Part shown: in pieces, positions 25,905-34,021 of the stretch
How the letters are laid out: every line of letters begins with the position of its first letter
Numbering within the stretch: position 1 is the stretch's first letter
NCBI GenBank assembly: GCA_024276495.1
Contig: JAJRXC010000067.1
Coordinates: forward strand, 1 to 46,565
Direction: 5' to 3'
DNA length: 46,565 bases
DNA from: Actinomycetes bacterium
Lineage (GTDB): Bacteria; Actinomycetota; Acidimicrobiia; Acidimicrobiales; Aldehydirespiratoraceae
Translations under genes and position numbers: made by a program
The notes under the pieces: model-generated
Seen by the model: only the letters and a program-made list of their open reading frames with translations
What the model was told of the DNA's origin: nothing
The model's database searches: none

Positions 25905-26357
25905 TCAGACCACCACGCCGAGGCGGTCCGCGACCGCGTCCCAACTCGCGTCGGGCGCGTTCGGATCGAACCGGATGGTCTGCAACCCCACGGCCGCGGC
26001 CGCGACGACGTTGTCGGGATCGTCGTCGACGAAGAGGGTGCGTTGCGCCGACGCGCCCGTCAGCAACAGGACACGCTCGTAGGCCCGCCGGTCGGGCTTC
26101 AAGATCCCGTTGTCGGTGCACGACACGACATGATCCATCATCCGGAGCAGGGGCATGTCGGCGGCCCAGGCGGGATCGAGCTCGTTGCTCAGGACCGCCA
26201 CGATCATCCCGAGATCCCGCGCAGCCGAGACCACCGCGACCGCGCCCGGACGGATCGAGGCCGGCGGCCGGGAGCCGGCGAGGAACTCCTCGTGCGTGGG
26301 CGTGCACACACCACCGAAGTCGACGACGAGGAGGTCGAACGTCGGGTCAGATTCCAT
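25905..26357 (-). CDS. Capless HAD-family hydrolase
   Basis: A 150-residue HAD protein with motif I LVVDFGGVC, motif II VLSNELD, and LKPDRRAYERVL followed by LFVDDDPDNV. It matches the core of the 237-residue HAD at 24421 but has only a short stretch in place of the cap domain, so the active site would be open to large or macromolecular substrates, or it works as part of a complex. The ATG at 26357 overlaps the end of the sulfotransferase gene by 11 bases, so it is the last gene of the minus-strand unit starting at 28577. Confidence 0.8.
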   Translation of the reverse strand: MESDPTFDLLVVDFGGVCTPTHEEFLAGSRPPASIRPGAVAVVSAARDLGMIVAVLSNELDPAWAADMPLLRMMDHVVSCTDNGILKPDRRAYERVLLLTGASAQRTLFVDDDPDNVVAAAAVGLQTIRFDPNAPDASWDAVADRLGVVV

Positions 26358-27504
26358 CGGCCTCCACGGCGAACGCGTCGGCGTAGTCCGCGAACGCCGC
26401 CCGGACGCGGGCCGGGTCGAGGCCGTAGGGGGCCAGGTCGGCCGGCTTGGCCCGCCGGAGGTCGGTTCGCGGATGGTCGCGGACCCACTGCGCCATCGCG
26501 TCCCGCGCCGCAGCGGGGAGCGCGAACCCCGCCTCGTCGTAGATCCGTTCGATCTCCCGCAACGGATCAGTGACGAAGTCCCGGAAGCGGATGTCGATCC
26601 AGGGCCGCGACGTGCCCGCAGCCCGAAACGCCATGACCCGCTCCACATAGTCGGTGAGGAGCGCCAACATGCTCTCCCCCACCTCGGTGGCGTCGACATC
26701 GTCGCTGTACATCGTCCGCAGCAACATCGACAGCCGGCAGTTCGAGGCGAGCACCTTGGCCGGGTCGCGGTGGAACTGGACGAAGATGGCGTCGGGCACC
26801 ACGGCATGCAGGGCGTCGAGGTAGAGGAGGTGCGGGGAGTTCTTCAGCACCCAGCGGGCCGGGGAAAGGCGGGATTGCAACAAGCGGAGTTGGGTGGCGT
26901 AGTACTCGTAGGTCTGCCGGATCCCCGGATCGTCGCGAACCCATCGGTAGTAGCCGGGTACGTGCATCGAATAGATCTCGTGCGGCACCCGGAAGTCGTT
27001 GCTCAACAGCCAGTGGCACTCGTCGGGTTCCTCGGCATCGGACAGATGCATGTCGAGCAGCTCCGGTGGCATCGCCGCGATCATCGCCCGCTCCCGCACG
27101 ATCCGGGGATCGACACCGTTTGTCCCCGGATCCGGCGGCGGGCAGGGCCGTTTCGCGAACCAGCGCAGCAGCGAACGGTTCGCGGGGTCGCGATCGAGGA
27201 GCCATCCGGCGGCGGTCTGCCCGGTGCGGGGCAGGGTCGCGAGGATCAGCGGCGCCTCGATCACCTGGTCGTGGATCTCGGGATGACCACGGAGGTGGTC
27301 CTGGATCTCGAGCCGGTTGACCAGCCGATCGTGGAACTGCAGGGCCGAGATGGCTCGGCCGGTCTCGGACAGTCGCGCGTCGGTGTTCGCCGCGTCGACC
27401 AGCCGGGCGAACGGCTCTCGCCACTCGTCGCCGCCGAAGTCGTCGAGGCCGGTGTGGTCGGCGGCGGCCTGCTCGAGTCGGGCGAGGTCGAATCTCCCCC
27501 TCAT
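26347..27504 (-). CDS. Sulfotransferase-family protein
   Basis: A 385-residue member of the bacterial PAPS-dependent sulfotransferase family common in actinobacteria. The 5'-phosphosulfate loop reads LPRTGQTAAGWLL (usually PRSGTT), and the 3'-phosphate site is FQFHRDPAKVLASNCRLS or close to it, at about residue 250. The Gln in place of a Thr in the first loop is noteworthy, but this variant is found in the sulfotransferase-like proteins next to DUF1214 genes. It overlaps the preceding gene (ATGA at 27501-27504) and is co-transcribed with it. The acceptor is unknown. Confidence 0.82.
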   Translation of the reverse strand: MRGRFDLARLEQAAADHTGLDDFGGDEWREPFARLVDAANTDARLSETGRAISALQFHDRLVNRLEIQDHLRGHPEIHDQVIEAPLILATLPRTGQTAAGWLLDRDPANRSLLRWFAKRPCPPPDPGTNGVDPRIVRERAMIAAMPPELLDMHLSDAEEPDECHWLLSNDFRVPHEIYSMHVPGYYRWVRDDPGIRQTYEYYATQLRLLQSRLSPARWVLKNSPHLLYLDALHAVVPDAIFVQFHRDPAKVLASNCRLSMLLRTMYSDDVDATEVGESMLALLTDYVERVMAFRAAGTSRPWIDIRFRDFVTDPLREIERIYDEAGFALPAAARDAMAQWVRDHPRTDLRRAKPADLAPYGLDPARVRAAFADYADAFAVEADGI

Positions 27505-28577
27505 GTCCCGCTCCTTTCACGAATCGTGCACACCGGCAGTGCCACGTCGGGCCCGGTCGCGCCGACGACACGGTAGAAGATCGCTCCGTTGTGGTGGCCG
27601 AGCGTGTGCATCGCGTTCGGTCGCCGATCTTCGACCGGCGCGATGGAGATGGTGACGGACCCGTCTTCGTTCGGCTCGCTGGTGACATCGTTGCGATGGC
27701 ACACCAGCGAGTCGTGCTCGATCGGCTCCAGCCAGTGGTTCGTCGTGTGCAGGCCCCAGTATTCGCAGGCCGGCGGCGTGATCCGGATCTCGAGACGCTC
27801 GTCGTCGGCCAGATCGAACGAGCCGATGGCATAGAACGTGTCCGGGTCGGCCCTGACCTCGTCCTCGATCTCCGCCGGGACCGGTTCAATGGTGTTCGAG
27901 AGCCGGCTGATGAGCTCCGTCCATCGGAAGAACCGGCCCGCTGCTCCCGCGACGAACAAGGCGACGATCCCCAACCTCTCGTGTTGGGCCTCGACGGTCA
28001 GCACGTCCATCGCCGGCGCGGCCGTGGGGGTGTCGATGCGTTCGAGATCGAGCTCGGCCGGTCGATCCGTTCGGCACGTCAGCAGTTGGCGGATCATCAA
28101 CGTGTCGGTGGTCGAGGACATCGGGAGCCAGTTCTGCGAACCGGGTGGGGCCTCGTGGCCGATGTCGATCTCGAATCGTCCGGCGGCGCCGCTGCGAATC
28201 CTCCCGGTGGCGAGGTGCCCGACGGGTCGGGCGGTCCCGAACGCCCCGACATGGGTGCTCAGCGCGAGCCGCCGGGCATCGTTCATCGTGCCGTGAAGAC
28301 GGTAGGAGCCACCGGGATCGAGACGGGCGTGGCCGAACCGGTAGTCGGGATTGAAACCGCCGATCCGGGGAGTGTCGTAGTCGATCACCGGACCCGAACG
28401 ACCGTTGAACCTCGACAAGCCGGCGGCGAGCAGCCGCGACAGGTAGCGGGTGCCCTCGGCGCGATCGAGCGGACGGTCGCCGCACAGCGACTCGATGTCG
28501 GCCTGCAACCGCGACATCTGAGCGAAGAGCGCCGGCCAGCCCATCGCGGTGTCCTCGCTCGCCATGTCCTGGGCCAC
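27501..28577 (-). CDS. DUF1214-like protein
   Basis: A 358-residue protein whose C-terminal region (YWGLHTTNHWLEP, DGSVTISIAPVE, NAMHTLGHHNGAIFYRVVG) resembles the DUF1214 fold; function is unknown. There is no signal peptide or membrane segment. It starts at GTG 28577 with AGGAGG nine bases upstream; an ATG four codons later is possible. In actinobacteria such genes often accompany sulfotransferase-like genes, as here. The upstream 31-bp motif is shared with the amidohydrolase gene, suggesting common regulation. Confidence 0.72.
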   Translation of the reverse strand: MAQDMASEDTAMGWPALFAQMSRLQADIESLCGDRPLDRAEGTRYLSRLLAAGLSRFNGRSGPVIDYDTPRIGGFNPDYRFGHARLDPGGSYRLHGTMNDARRLALSTHVGAFGTARPVGHLATGRIRSGAAGRFEIDIGHEAPPGSQNWLPMSSTTDTLMIRQLLTCRTDRPAELDLERIDTPTAAPAMDVLTVEAQHERLGIVALFVAGAAGRFFRWTELISRLSNTIEPVPAEIEDEVRADPDTFYAIGSFDLADDERLEIRITPPACEYWGLHTTNHWLEPIEHDSLVCHRNDVTSEPNEDGSVTISIAPVEDRRPNAMHTLGHHNGAIFYRVVGATGPDVALPVCTIRERSGT

Positions 28578-28608
28578 GACTTCGGTCCTCCTTCCGGCCG
28601 CAAAGGAG

Positions 28609-28639
28609 CAACAAGATCAACCCGGCCGACTCCTGTCAA
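28609..28639 (-). promoter_or_regulatory. Shared 31-bp promoter/operator motif, copy 2
   Basis: Minus strand reads TTGACAG, five variable bases, GGCCGGGTTGATCTT, one variable base, TTG, ending 31 bases before the GTG at 28577. It matches copy 1 at 11082-11112 in 25 of 31 positions, with five of the six differences confined to the central spacer. Confidence 0.6.
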
Positions 28640-28736
28640 ACGGCGAGTCCCATCGGCATCAACGGATGGGAGAGTCTCGGCCCGACGGTCTTGGCTAGTG
28701 TCTCGGCAACACGATCGCAGGCGAAGGACGGTTCAG

Positions 28737-29507
28737 GTGAAAGTGGCGTTCGTCGGCAAAGGGGGATCGGGGAAGTCGACGATCGCCGGAACCTTCGCCC
28801 GGGTGCTGGCGCGAAGAGGCGAAGCCGTTCTCGCGCTGGATTCCGACCCTCTTCCCGGCCTCCCCTATGCCCTCGGACTACCCGTCGACGATCGGCCGAT
28901 CCCCGATGATGCGGTCGTCGCGGGACCCGAGGGTGGGCCACGTTGGGTCCTCTCCCCCGGCCTCGACCCGGCCACGATCATCGAACGCTACGCGGTTCTC
29001 GGCCCGGACGACGTTCGGTATCTCCAGTTCGGCAACACGTCGGGCCACATCTCGACGATCCAGCGGGCCCAGTTCGCCTGGAGCGAGACGGTCAAAGGCG
29101 TCGACACCGACCGCTGGAACCTGGTGGGCGATCTTCCGGGCGGCACCCGCCAGGCCATGTTGGGGTGGGGGAGCTACGCCGACTGCGCGATCCTGGTCGC
29201 CGAGCCGACGAGCAAGTCGTTGCACTCGGCCCGGCGTCTCCTGCGTCTCTCGGACGCCGACTGGGGCCCCACGACGGTGCTGATCGTCGCGAACAAGGTG
29301 CGTCACGCGGACGATGCCGAACGGATCTCGTCGCGGCTGGAACGGCCGGTCACCATCGTGGTCCCGATGTCGGCCGAGATCATGGCCGGCGACCGCCTCG
29401 GCGTCGCGCCGCTCGACGTCGACCCCGACGGATCGTTCGTGGAATCGGTGCGTGCGCTCGTCGACCATGTCGCAGGGTTGTACCATCACGTCGAGGAGGC
29501 GCCATGA
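28737..29507 (+). CDS. CooC/MinD-type ATPase without CxC motif
   Basis: A 256-residue SIMIBI-class ATPase with a deviant P-loop VGKGGSGKSTI at residue 6, a switch I region ALDSDPLPG, DLPGG at the Walker B position and the base-binding VANKVR. At the place where CooC proteins carry Cys-x-Cys it has no cysteine (GNTSGHISTIQRAQ). The start is GTG 28737, placing the P-loop at the normal distance. Its stop overlaps the ATG of the next gene, the Sec candidate, so the two probably act together, perhaps as a heterodimer. It may be a nickel-insertion or cofactor-handling ATPase for the hydrogenase; this is inference from context. Confidence 0.8.
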   Translation: MKVAFVGKGGSGKSTIAGTFARVLARRGEAVLALDSDPLPGLPYALGLPVDDRPIPDDAVVAGPEGGPRWVLSPGLDPATIIERYAVLGPDDVRYLQFGNTSGHISTIQRAQFAWSETVKGVDTDRWNLVGDLPGGTRQAMLGWGSYADCAILVAEPTSKSLHSARRLLRLSDADWGPTTVLIVANKVRHADDAERISSRLERPVTIVVPMSAEIMAGDRLGVAPLDVDPDGSFVESVRALVDHVAGLYHHVEEAP

Positions 29508-30244
29508 AGATCGCGGTCGTGGGCAAGGGTGGGGCAGGCAAGACGACGACATCGGCCGTGCTGGCGCGGAGCCTGGCCCGGCAGGGCCGCGAGGTCGTGG
29601 CGCTGGATTGCGACACGAACCCGAACCTCGGCATCTCTCTCGGCGTCGGGGATCTCGAGACCGAACGTCTGGTGAGTCTTCGGGAGCAACTCGACGACGG
29701 CGACGTGGAGCACGCCGCCGACTGGGACGAGATTCTCGACCGGTTCGGGACGGATGGTCCCGACGGCGTCCGGCTCGGCGTCATCACCCGAATCGAGAAC
29801 CCGGATCCCGGTTGACCTTGATGTGGCTTGTCCGCTGAGCAGTTGCTCAGCTCCGGTGAGTTCGGAACCTCGATCGTCGTCGCGGACCTCGAGGCCGGAA
29901 TCGGCACCCTGTCACGGTTGGGCGATTCGCAGGTCGACCTCACGCTCGTCGTCGTCGAACCGACCCCTCGTTCTCTCGACGTGGGGCGCCGCGCCATCGA
30001 TCTCGCGCGGGAGAACAAGCAGGGACGAGTGATCGTCGTCGTGAACAAGGTCGTCGATGTCGAGACCGATCTGGCCCTCGTCCGCGAGAAGCTGGGTGAT
30101 GCGGAGCTCGTCGTCGTCCCCGACGACGACGCGGTGCTCGACGCCGATCGGGCCGGAACGGCGCTGCTCGACCACGCTCCCGATTGTCCCGCGGCCCGGG
30201 CACTCGTGGAGCTCGTCGATCTCGTCTTCGACTCGGCCGCCTGA
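29504..30244 (+). CDS. CooC-type nickel ATPase, predicted double selenoprotein (Sec104, Sec106)
   Basis: One continuous frame of 246 codons if the UGAs at 29813-29815 and 29819-29821 are sense codons. It has the P-loop VGKGGAGKTTT, DCDTNPNLG, then GUPUCGLSAEQLL (U = UGA), ADLEAG, VVVEPTPRSLDVG and VVNKVVD. The CooC-type protein at 35641-36426 has GCLCSAHATASALL at the same place (Cys107, Cys109), so both UGAs fall on the conserved metal-binding Cys-x-Cys. In CooC that motif binds a metal across the dimer interface and is needed for nickel delivery to CO dehydrogenase. A perfect hairpin lies just downstream. The ATG overlaps the upstream ATPase stop. Two independent nonsense mutations at exactly these codons would be the alternative. 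Confidence 0.82.
29834..29851 (+). promoter_or_regulatory. Candidate bacterial SECIS hairpin, CooC-type gene
   Basis: GCTGAGC (29834-29840) and GCTCAGC (29845-29851) pair perfectly around the loop AGTT. The loop begins 19 bases after the second UGA and 25 after the first, within the 16-37 nt range known for bacterial SECIS elements, and has the expected G in its first two positions. The stem is coding (SAEQLLS). Confidence 0.75.
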
Positions 30245-30269
30245 CCGGGCCCGTCAAGAAGTGGGCCAA

Positions 30270-30316
30270 CTGCCCTCACTGCGCGGAGCCCGCATCGGCA
30301 GCGGCGGTGAGGGCAG
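30270..30316. terminator. Inverted repeat between converging genes
   Basis: CTGCCCTCAC (30270-30279) and GTGAGGGCAG (30307-30316) are perfectly complementary over 10 bp with a 27-base GC-rich loop. The repeat fills the short gap between the Sec-ATPase gene and the converging reductase gene and may terminate both. No U-tract is present. Confidence 0.5.
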
Positions 30317-30325
30317 CCCCGTCGA

Positions 30326-31324
30326 TCACGATCCCCACCTCGATTCGCCATAGTGGCCGAGCTCGCGGGCAAGACGGTCGATTGGCCGTTCGATGTCGTG
30401 GGCGACGAAACGAGCCTCGATCCGGGCGACCGTCTCGGCGCTCGGCCGGAATCGGTGGTCGAAGAACGACTCTTCGTAGATCCGCTCGCGCCGGACGCCG
30501 AGGTTCAGCAACGCCTGACTCATCTCGGCGACCATCGCCCCGTTTCCGACGAGGAAGAAGCATGTGTCGGCGAGGCGCTCGAGGAGGGAGGGGACGGATT
30601 CGGTGACCCGACCGCGAAGGCCCCGCCACTCATCGGAGGGCCGTGACAGGGAGATCGCATACCCGAACTCGGGATTCGTGGCGGCGACGCGCTCGAGCTC
30701 CGGCACGAGGCAGATGTCGGACTCCAGCCGCAGCCCCCAAAAGAGGCGGACGGCACGGTTCGTCCCGAGCAGATCGAGATGCCGCAGCAGGCAGTAGCAC
30801 GGACTCACACCGACCCCGGTGGCGATCATCACCAGGTCCAGGTGATCCTCCCCGAGCAGCATCGAATGGCCGCTGGGTCCGCGGAATCCGACGAGATCGT
30901 CGACACGGAGCTCGCTGAGGAAGACCGACACGGGGCCCGCGTGCACCCGTCGGACCAACAGCTCGAACCGGCGCTCCGTCTCGGAGCCGTCCATCAGGCA
31001 ATACGGGCTGCGGCGGTACCCGTGCGCCGCGTCGGTCATGTCGATCGCGACGAACTGACCCGGGACGAAATCGAATGGCTCGTCATCGACCACCTCGAAC
31101 GCGAGCCGGACCGTGCCGGTCGTGGTCAACGTCTCGACGGCGGTCACCCTGGCGCGCCGCGGCAGTCGGGACGACAGATCGCGGCCGGCGGCTGGCGGCC
31201 GCCGCCACACGCGCCTTCGGGGCCGGTCGGCCGAGCGGTGGGGTCGGGTCCCCCCGGAAGAAGAGGTCACGAGATTGCATGGTAGGCCCGATCGACCGTG
31301 CGTTCGGACGGGCCGACCCGTCAC
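30326..31324 (-). CDS. Ferredoxin reductase-like FAD/NAD(P) oxidoreductase
   Basis: A 332-residue protein with a ferredoxin-NADP reductase fold: FAD-binding barrel with PGQFVAIDM and a flavin-contact motif RRSPYCLM, then a nucleotide domain with ATGVGVSPCYCLLRHL and a C-terminal LVGNGAMVAEM. It lacks a [2Fe-2S] domain. Such subunits pass electrons between hydrogenases or oxygenases and NAD(P)H. It could serve the hydrogenase or supply the orphan Rieske oxygenase. The GTG at 31324 overlaps the PadR stop (GTGA); the first 55 residues are Arg-rich and poorly conserved-looking, so a later start is possible. Confidence 0.75.
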   Translation of the reverse strand: MTGRPVRTHGRSGLPCNLVTSSSGGTRPHRSADRPRRRVWRRPPAAGRDLSSRLPRRARVTAVETLTTTGTVRLAFEVVDDEPFDFVPGQFVAIDMTDAAHGYRRSPYCLMDGSETERRFELLVRRVHAGPVSVFLSELRVDDLVGFRGPSGHSMLLGEDHLDLVMIATGVGVSPCYCLLRHLDLLGTNRAVRLFWGLRLESDICLVPELERVAATNPEFGYAISLSRPSDEWRGLRGRVTESVPSLLERLADTCFFLVGNGAMVAEMSQALLNLGVRRERIYEESFFDHRFRPSAETVARIEARFVAHDIERPIDRLARELGHYGESRWGS

Positions 31325-31674
31325 GAGTTGGTCAATGCCAGCTCGTGGGCCCGAGCCAGGAACAGTCCGACCAGATGCTGGCTCTCCTCGAGCTCCCTGG
31401 TCACGTCGTCGAGTGCTCGCCGCCCTTTCGCCGTGAGCCCGTAGATGCGGCGAGCCGGTCCGGCTCCCGCCGGCTCCCAGTCGGATCGGGTGAGACCGTC
31501 ACGTTCGGTACGACGCAGAATCCGGTAGAGCGTTCCGGTGTCGACCCCGTGCACCCCGAAGCGCTCCAGACTCTGGAGGAGCTCGTAGCCGTGGGCCGGT
31601 CGTTCCCCCAGCAACAAGAGCAGGCACACTCGAATCCACGCGCTACCGGCCCCTACAACCGTCATCGCGGCCAT
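31321..31674 (-). CDS. PadR-family regulator 1
   Basis: A 117-residue PadR protein: winged helix with LLLLLGERPAHGYELLQSLE and the recognition region TGTLYRILRRTERDGLTRSDWE, then a short dimerising helix. AAGGGGG precedes the ATG at 31674. It is translationally coupled to the reductase gene and probably controls it. A 22-bp near-palindrome lies upstream at 31702-31723. It is paralogous in type to the second PadR at 36423, but the proteins are not close copies. Confidence 0.85.
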   Translation of the reverse strand: MAAMTVVGAGSAWIRVCLLLLLGERPAHGYELLQSLERFGVHGVDTGTLYRILRRTERDGLTRSDWEPAGAGPARRIYGLTAKGRRALDDVTRELEESQHLVGLFLARAHELALTNS

Positions 31675-31701
31675 CGGTCCCCCCTTCGATTCACCCCGAG
31701 T

Positions 31702-31723
31702 CGACAGCCTTGCAGGCCTGTCG
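31702..31723 (-). promoter_or_regulatory. Near-palindrome upstream of padR1
   Basis: A 22-base element with arms CGACAG and CTGTCG and centre CCTTGCAGGC matches its own complement at 18 of 22 positions. It lies 28 bases before the PadR start and is a candidate autoregulatory operator. Confidence 0.45.
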
Positions 31724-31780
31724 CCGAAGAACCAGAGCTGGAGGACTGGGGAACGCGTCACCTTGGTGGGGCGACAGAAA

Positions 31781-31796
31781 CCACCCGAATGGGTGG
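31781..31796 (-). terminator. Weak hairpin after hypE
   Basis: CCACCC and GGGTGG form a 6-bp stem with the loop GAAT, 28 bases past the hypE stop on the minus strand. It is the only stem there and may end the maturation operon; no U-run follows. Confidence 0.3.
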
Positions 31797-31823
31797 GACA
31801 TCGGGGTTCAGTGGATCCGGGGG

Positions 31824-32900
31824 TCAGCAGATCCGGGGCAGAGGATCGCCCACGAGCAGGTCGACGATTCTTGTGCCGCCGAACGGCGTGCGCAACACGA
31901 CCAGGCCCGTCGGACCCTCGACGATCTCTCCGATCGCGACCGCGTCGCCGCCCAGCGGGTGCGCCCGCAACGCCCGCAGCGCAGCGTCCGTGTCGTCGGG
32001 GGCGACGACGACGACGACCTTGCCCTCGTTCGCGACGTACAACGGATCGAGACCCAGCAGCTCGCACGCCCCCGCGGTCGCCGGCGACACGGGCAACGAC
32101 TCGCCGTCGATCGAGACGGCGAGATCGCCGGCGACCGCCAACTCGTTGAGTGCGCTGGCGACACCGCCACGGGTCGGGTCGCGCAGCCAGCGAACCCCCG
32201 GGGCCGCCGCCAGCAGGTCGGCGACCAAGCCGTTGAGGGAGGCGCAATCCGAACGAATGTCGGCATCGAACGCCAGCCCTCCTCGGGCCAACATGATCGC
32301 CATGCCGTGCTCGGCGATCCGACCGGAAACCAAGATCCGGTCGCCGACCCGTACCCGATCCGCTCCGAGCCGAAGCTCGGAGTCGAGGCTCCCGATGCCG
32401 GTGGTGGTGATGTAGATCCCGTCAGCGGCTCCCCGCTCGACGACCTTCGTGTCGCCGGCGACGATGTGCACACCGGCCTCGTCGGCCGCCGATGCCATGT
32501 CACCGGCGATCTCTCGAAGATCCTCGATCGCGAAGCCCTCCTCGATGACGAACGCCGCGGTGAGCCACCGGGGGGTCGCGCCCATGACCGCGATGTCGTT
32601 GACCGTGCCGTGAACGGCCAGCCGGCCGATGGTGCCGCCGGCGAAGCGCCACGGCGACACCACGAACGAGTCGGTGCTGACGACGATCGACTCGGCGCCC
32701 GGGGACACAATCGCACCGTCGTCGCGTTCGTTGAGCCCGGGATCGTCGAAGACGTCGAGGAACACCGCGTCGAGCAACGCCTCGCTGGCTTTTCCACCGG
32801 CACCGTGGGCCATGGTCACCACGACGTCGTCGAACACGGGGCGACGGCGGCGAAACCGCTCGACCCGCTCGAAAACCGCGTGCTTGGCGTCGTCGCTCAC
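31824..32900 (-). CDS. hypE: Hydrogenase maturation protein HypE
   Basis: A 358-residue AIR-synthase-family protein that dehydrates the S-carbamoylated C-terminal Cys to a thiocyanate, the source of the active-site CN ligands. It has MAHGAGGKAS, STDSFVVSP, HGTVNDIAVMGATP, DPTRGGVASAL and the diagnostic C-terminus PRIC ending in Cys358. It starts at GTG 32900, overlapping hypD (GTGA). HypE normally works with HypF, which is not encoded in the window. It is the last gene of the minus-strand operon. Confidence 0.96.
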   Translation of the reverse strand: MSDDAKHAVFERVERFRRRRPVFDDVVVTMAHGAGGKASEALLDAVFLDVFDDPGLNERDDGAIVSPGAESIVVSTDSFVVSPWRFAGGTIGRLAVHGTVNDIAVMGATPRWLTAAFVIEEGFAIEDLREIAGDMASAADEAGVHIVAGDTKVVERGAADGIYITTTGIGSLDSELRLGADRVRVGDRILVSGRIAEHGMAIMLARGGLAFDADIRSDCASLNGLVADLLAAAPGVRWLRDPTRGGVASALNELAVAGDLAVSIDGESLPVSPATAGACELLGLDPLYVANEGKVVVVVAPDDTDAALRALRAHPLGGDAVAIGEIVEGPTGLVVLRTPFGGTRIVDLLVGDPLPRIC

Positions 32901-34021
32901 ACCGCTCGGACCGGAATCGGGTCGCGGCCGGCCAGGCGCCCGTAGTTGTAGTAGGCCGCGCACGCACCTTCGCTCGAGACCATGCAGGTTCCGATCGGGG
33001 TGGTCGGCGTGCAGGCCGTGCCGAAGACCTTGCACTCCCAGGGCCTGATCGCTCCCTTCAGAACCTCGCCACACTGACACGCCTTGGGATCGGCCACCCG
33101 GACGCCGGGCACCGAGTAGCGCCGCTCGGCATCCCATGGCGCGAACTCGTCGCCCAGCTGGAGCGCGCTCTGAGAGATGAATCCGAGACCACGCCATTCG
33201 AAATGGGCCCGCAACTCGAAGACTTCGGCCATGACATCGAGCGCCCGGGCATTGCCATCGGTGGTGACGACCCGTCGATACTGGTTCTCGATCTCGCAGC
33301 GCCCGTCACGACGCTGAGCCAACAACATGTGAACCGCCTGGAGGATGTCGAGCGGTTCGAATCCGGCGACGACCAGCGGGATCCCGTAGCGCTCGGGGAT
33401 GAACCGGTAGGGCCGGGTCCCGACGACCGTGCTGACGTGGCCGGGCCCGAGGAAGCCGTCGAGGCGCAGGTCGGGGCTGTCGAGTATCGCCTTGATGGGG
33501 GGAACGATGGTGACGTGGTTGCAGAACACGCTGAAGTTCGTGACATTCCGCTCGCGCGCGGCCAGCAGGGTGAGCGCCGTGGAGGGTGCGGTCGTCTCGA
33601 ACCCGACGGCGAAGAAGACGACCTCCCGATCCGGCTGGGCCTCCGCCATCTCGAGCGCGTCCATCGGCGAGTAGACCATTTCGATGTGCGCTCCCCGGGC
33701 CTTGGCTTCGAGCAGTGTGGAGCGGCTCCCGGGGACCCGGAGCATGTCGCCGAACGTCGCGAAGACGATCCCGGGTGTCTCGGCCACCGCGATCGCATCG
33801 TCGACCCGACCCATCGGGATCACGCACACCGGACATCCGGGGCCGTGGACCAGCTCGATCTGAGCGGGAAGGATCTGCTCGAGACCGTGCCGGTAGATGG
33901 TGTGGGTGTGGCCTCCGCAGACCTCCATGAACTTCAGCGGCTGGTCGCCGGCCAGGCTGACGATTCCGTCCAGGACCTCTCGAACGGCGGCCGGGTCGCG
34001 GAACTCGTCGACGAACTTCAC
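32897..34021 (-). CDS. hypD: Hydrogenase maturation protein HypD
   Basis: A 374-residue [4Fe-4S] scaffold for Fe(CN)2CO assembly. It shows the invariant FMEVCGGHTHTI, HGPGCPVCVIP, GFETTAP and the C-terminal cluster region with Cys in CQCGEVLKG, KVFGTACTP and CMVSSEGAC. The start is GTG 34021, overlapping the SIS gene stop. HypD forms a complex with HypC, encoded three genes upstream. All signature cysteines appear to be in place. Confidence 0.97.
   Translation of the reverse strand: MKFVDEFRDPAAVREVLDGIVSLAGDQPLKFMEVCGGHTHTIYRHGLEQILPAQIELVHGPGCPVCVIPMGRVDDAIAVAETPGIVFATFGDMLRVPGSRSTLLEAKARGAHIEMVYSPMDALEMAEAQPDREVVFFAVGFETTAPSTALTLLAARERNVTNFSVFCNHVTIVPPIKAILDSPDLRLDGFLGPGHVSTVVGTRPYRFIPERYGIPLVVAGFEPLDILQAVHMLLAQRRDGRCEIENQYRRVVTTDGNARALDVMAEVFELRAHFEWRGLGFISQSALQLGDEFAPWDAERRYSVPGVRVADPKACQCGEVLKGAIRPWECKVFGTACTPTTPIGTCMVSSEGACAAYYNYGRLAGRDPIPVRAV

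Noticed and set aside
29813-29830. Pseudogene or restart explanation for the CooC-type gene (two ORFs split by stops)
   Set aside because: Both stops are UGA, fall exactly on the conserved Cys-x-Cys columns, and the frame needs no shift. The only near start for the second half is a TTG at 29828 without a ribosome site.
30245-30325. Short plus-strand frame with a CPHC zinc-ribbon-like stretch
   Set aside because: It lies in the inverted repeat between converging genes, has one C-x-x-C only, and is open only as a shadow.
31824-32900. Selenophosphate synthetase (SelD) because of the AIR-synthase fold
   Set aside because: The C-terminus PRIC and the hyp operon context identify HypE; the SelD N-terminal Cys/Sec-Lys motif is absent.
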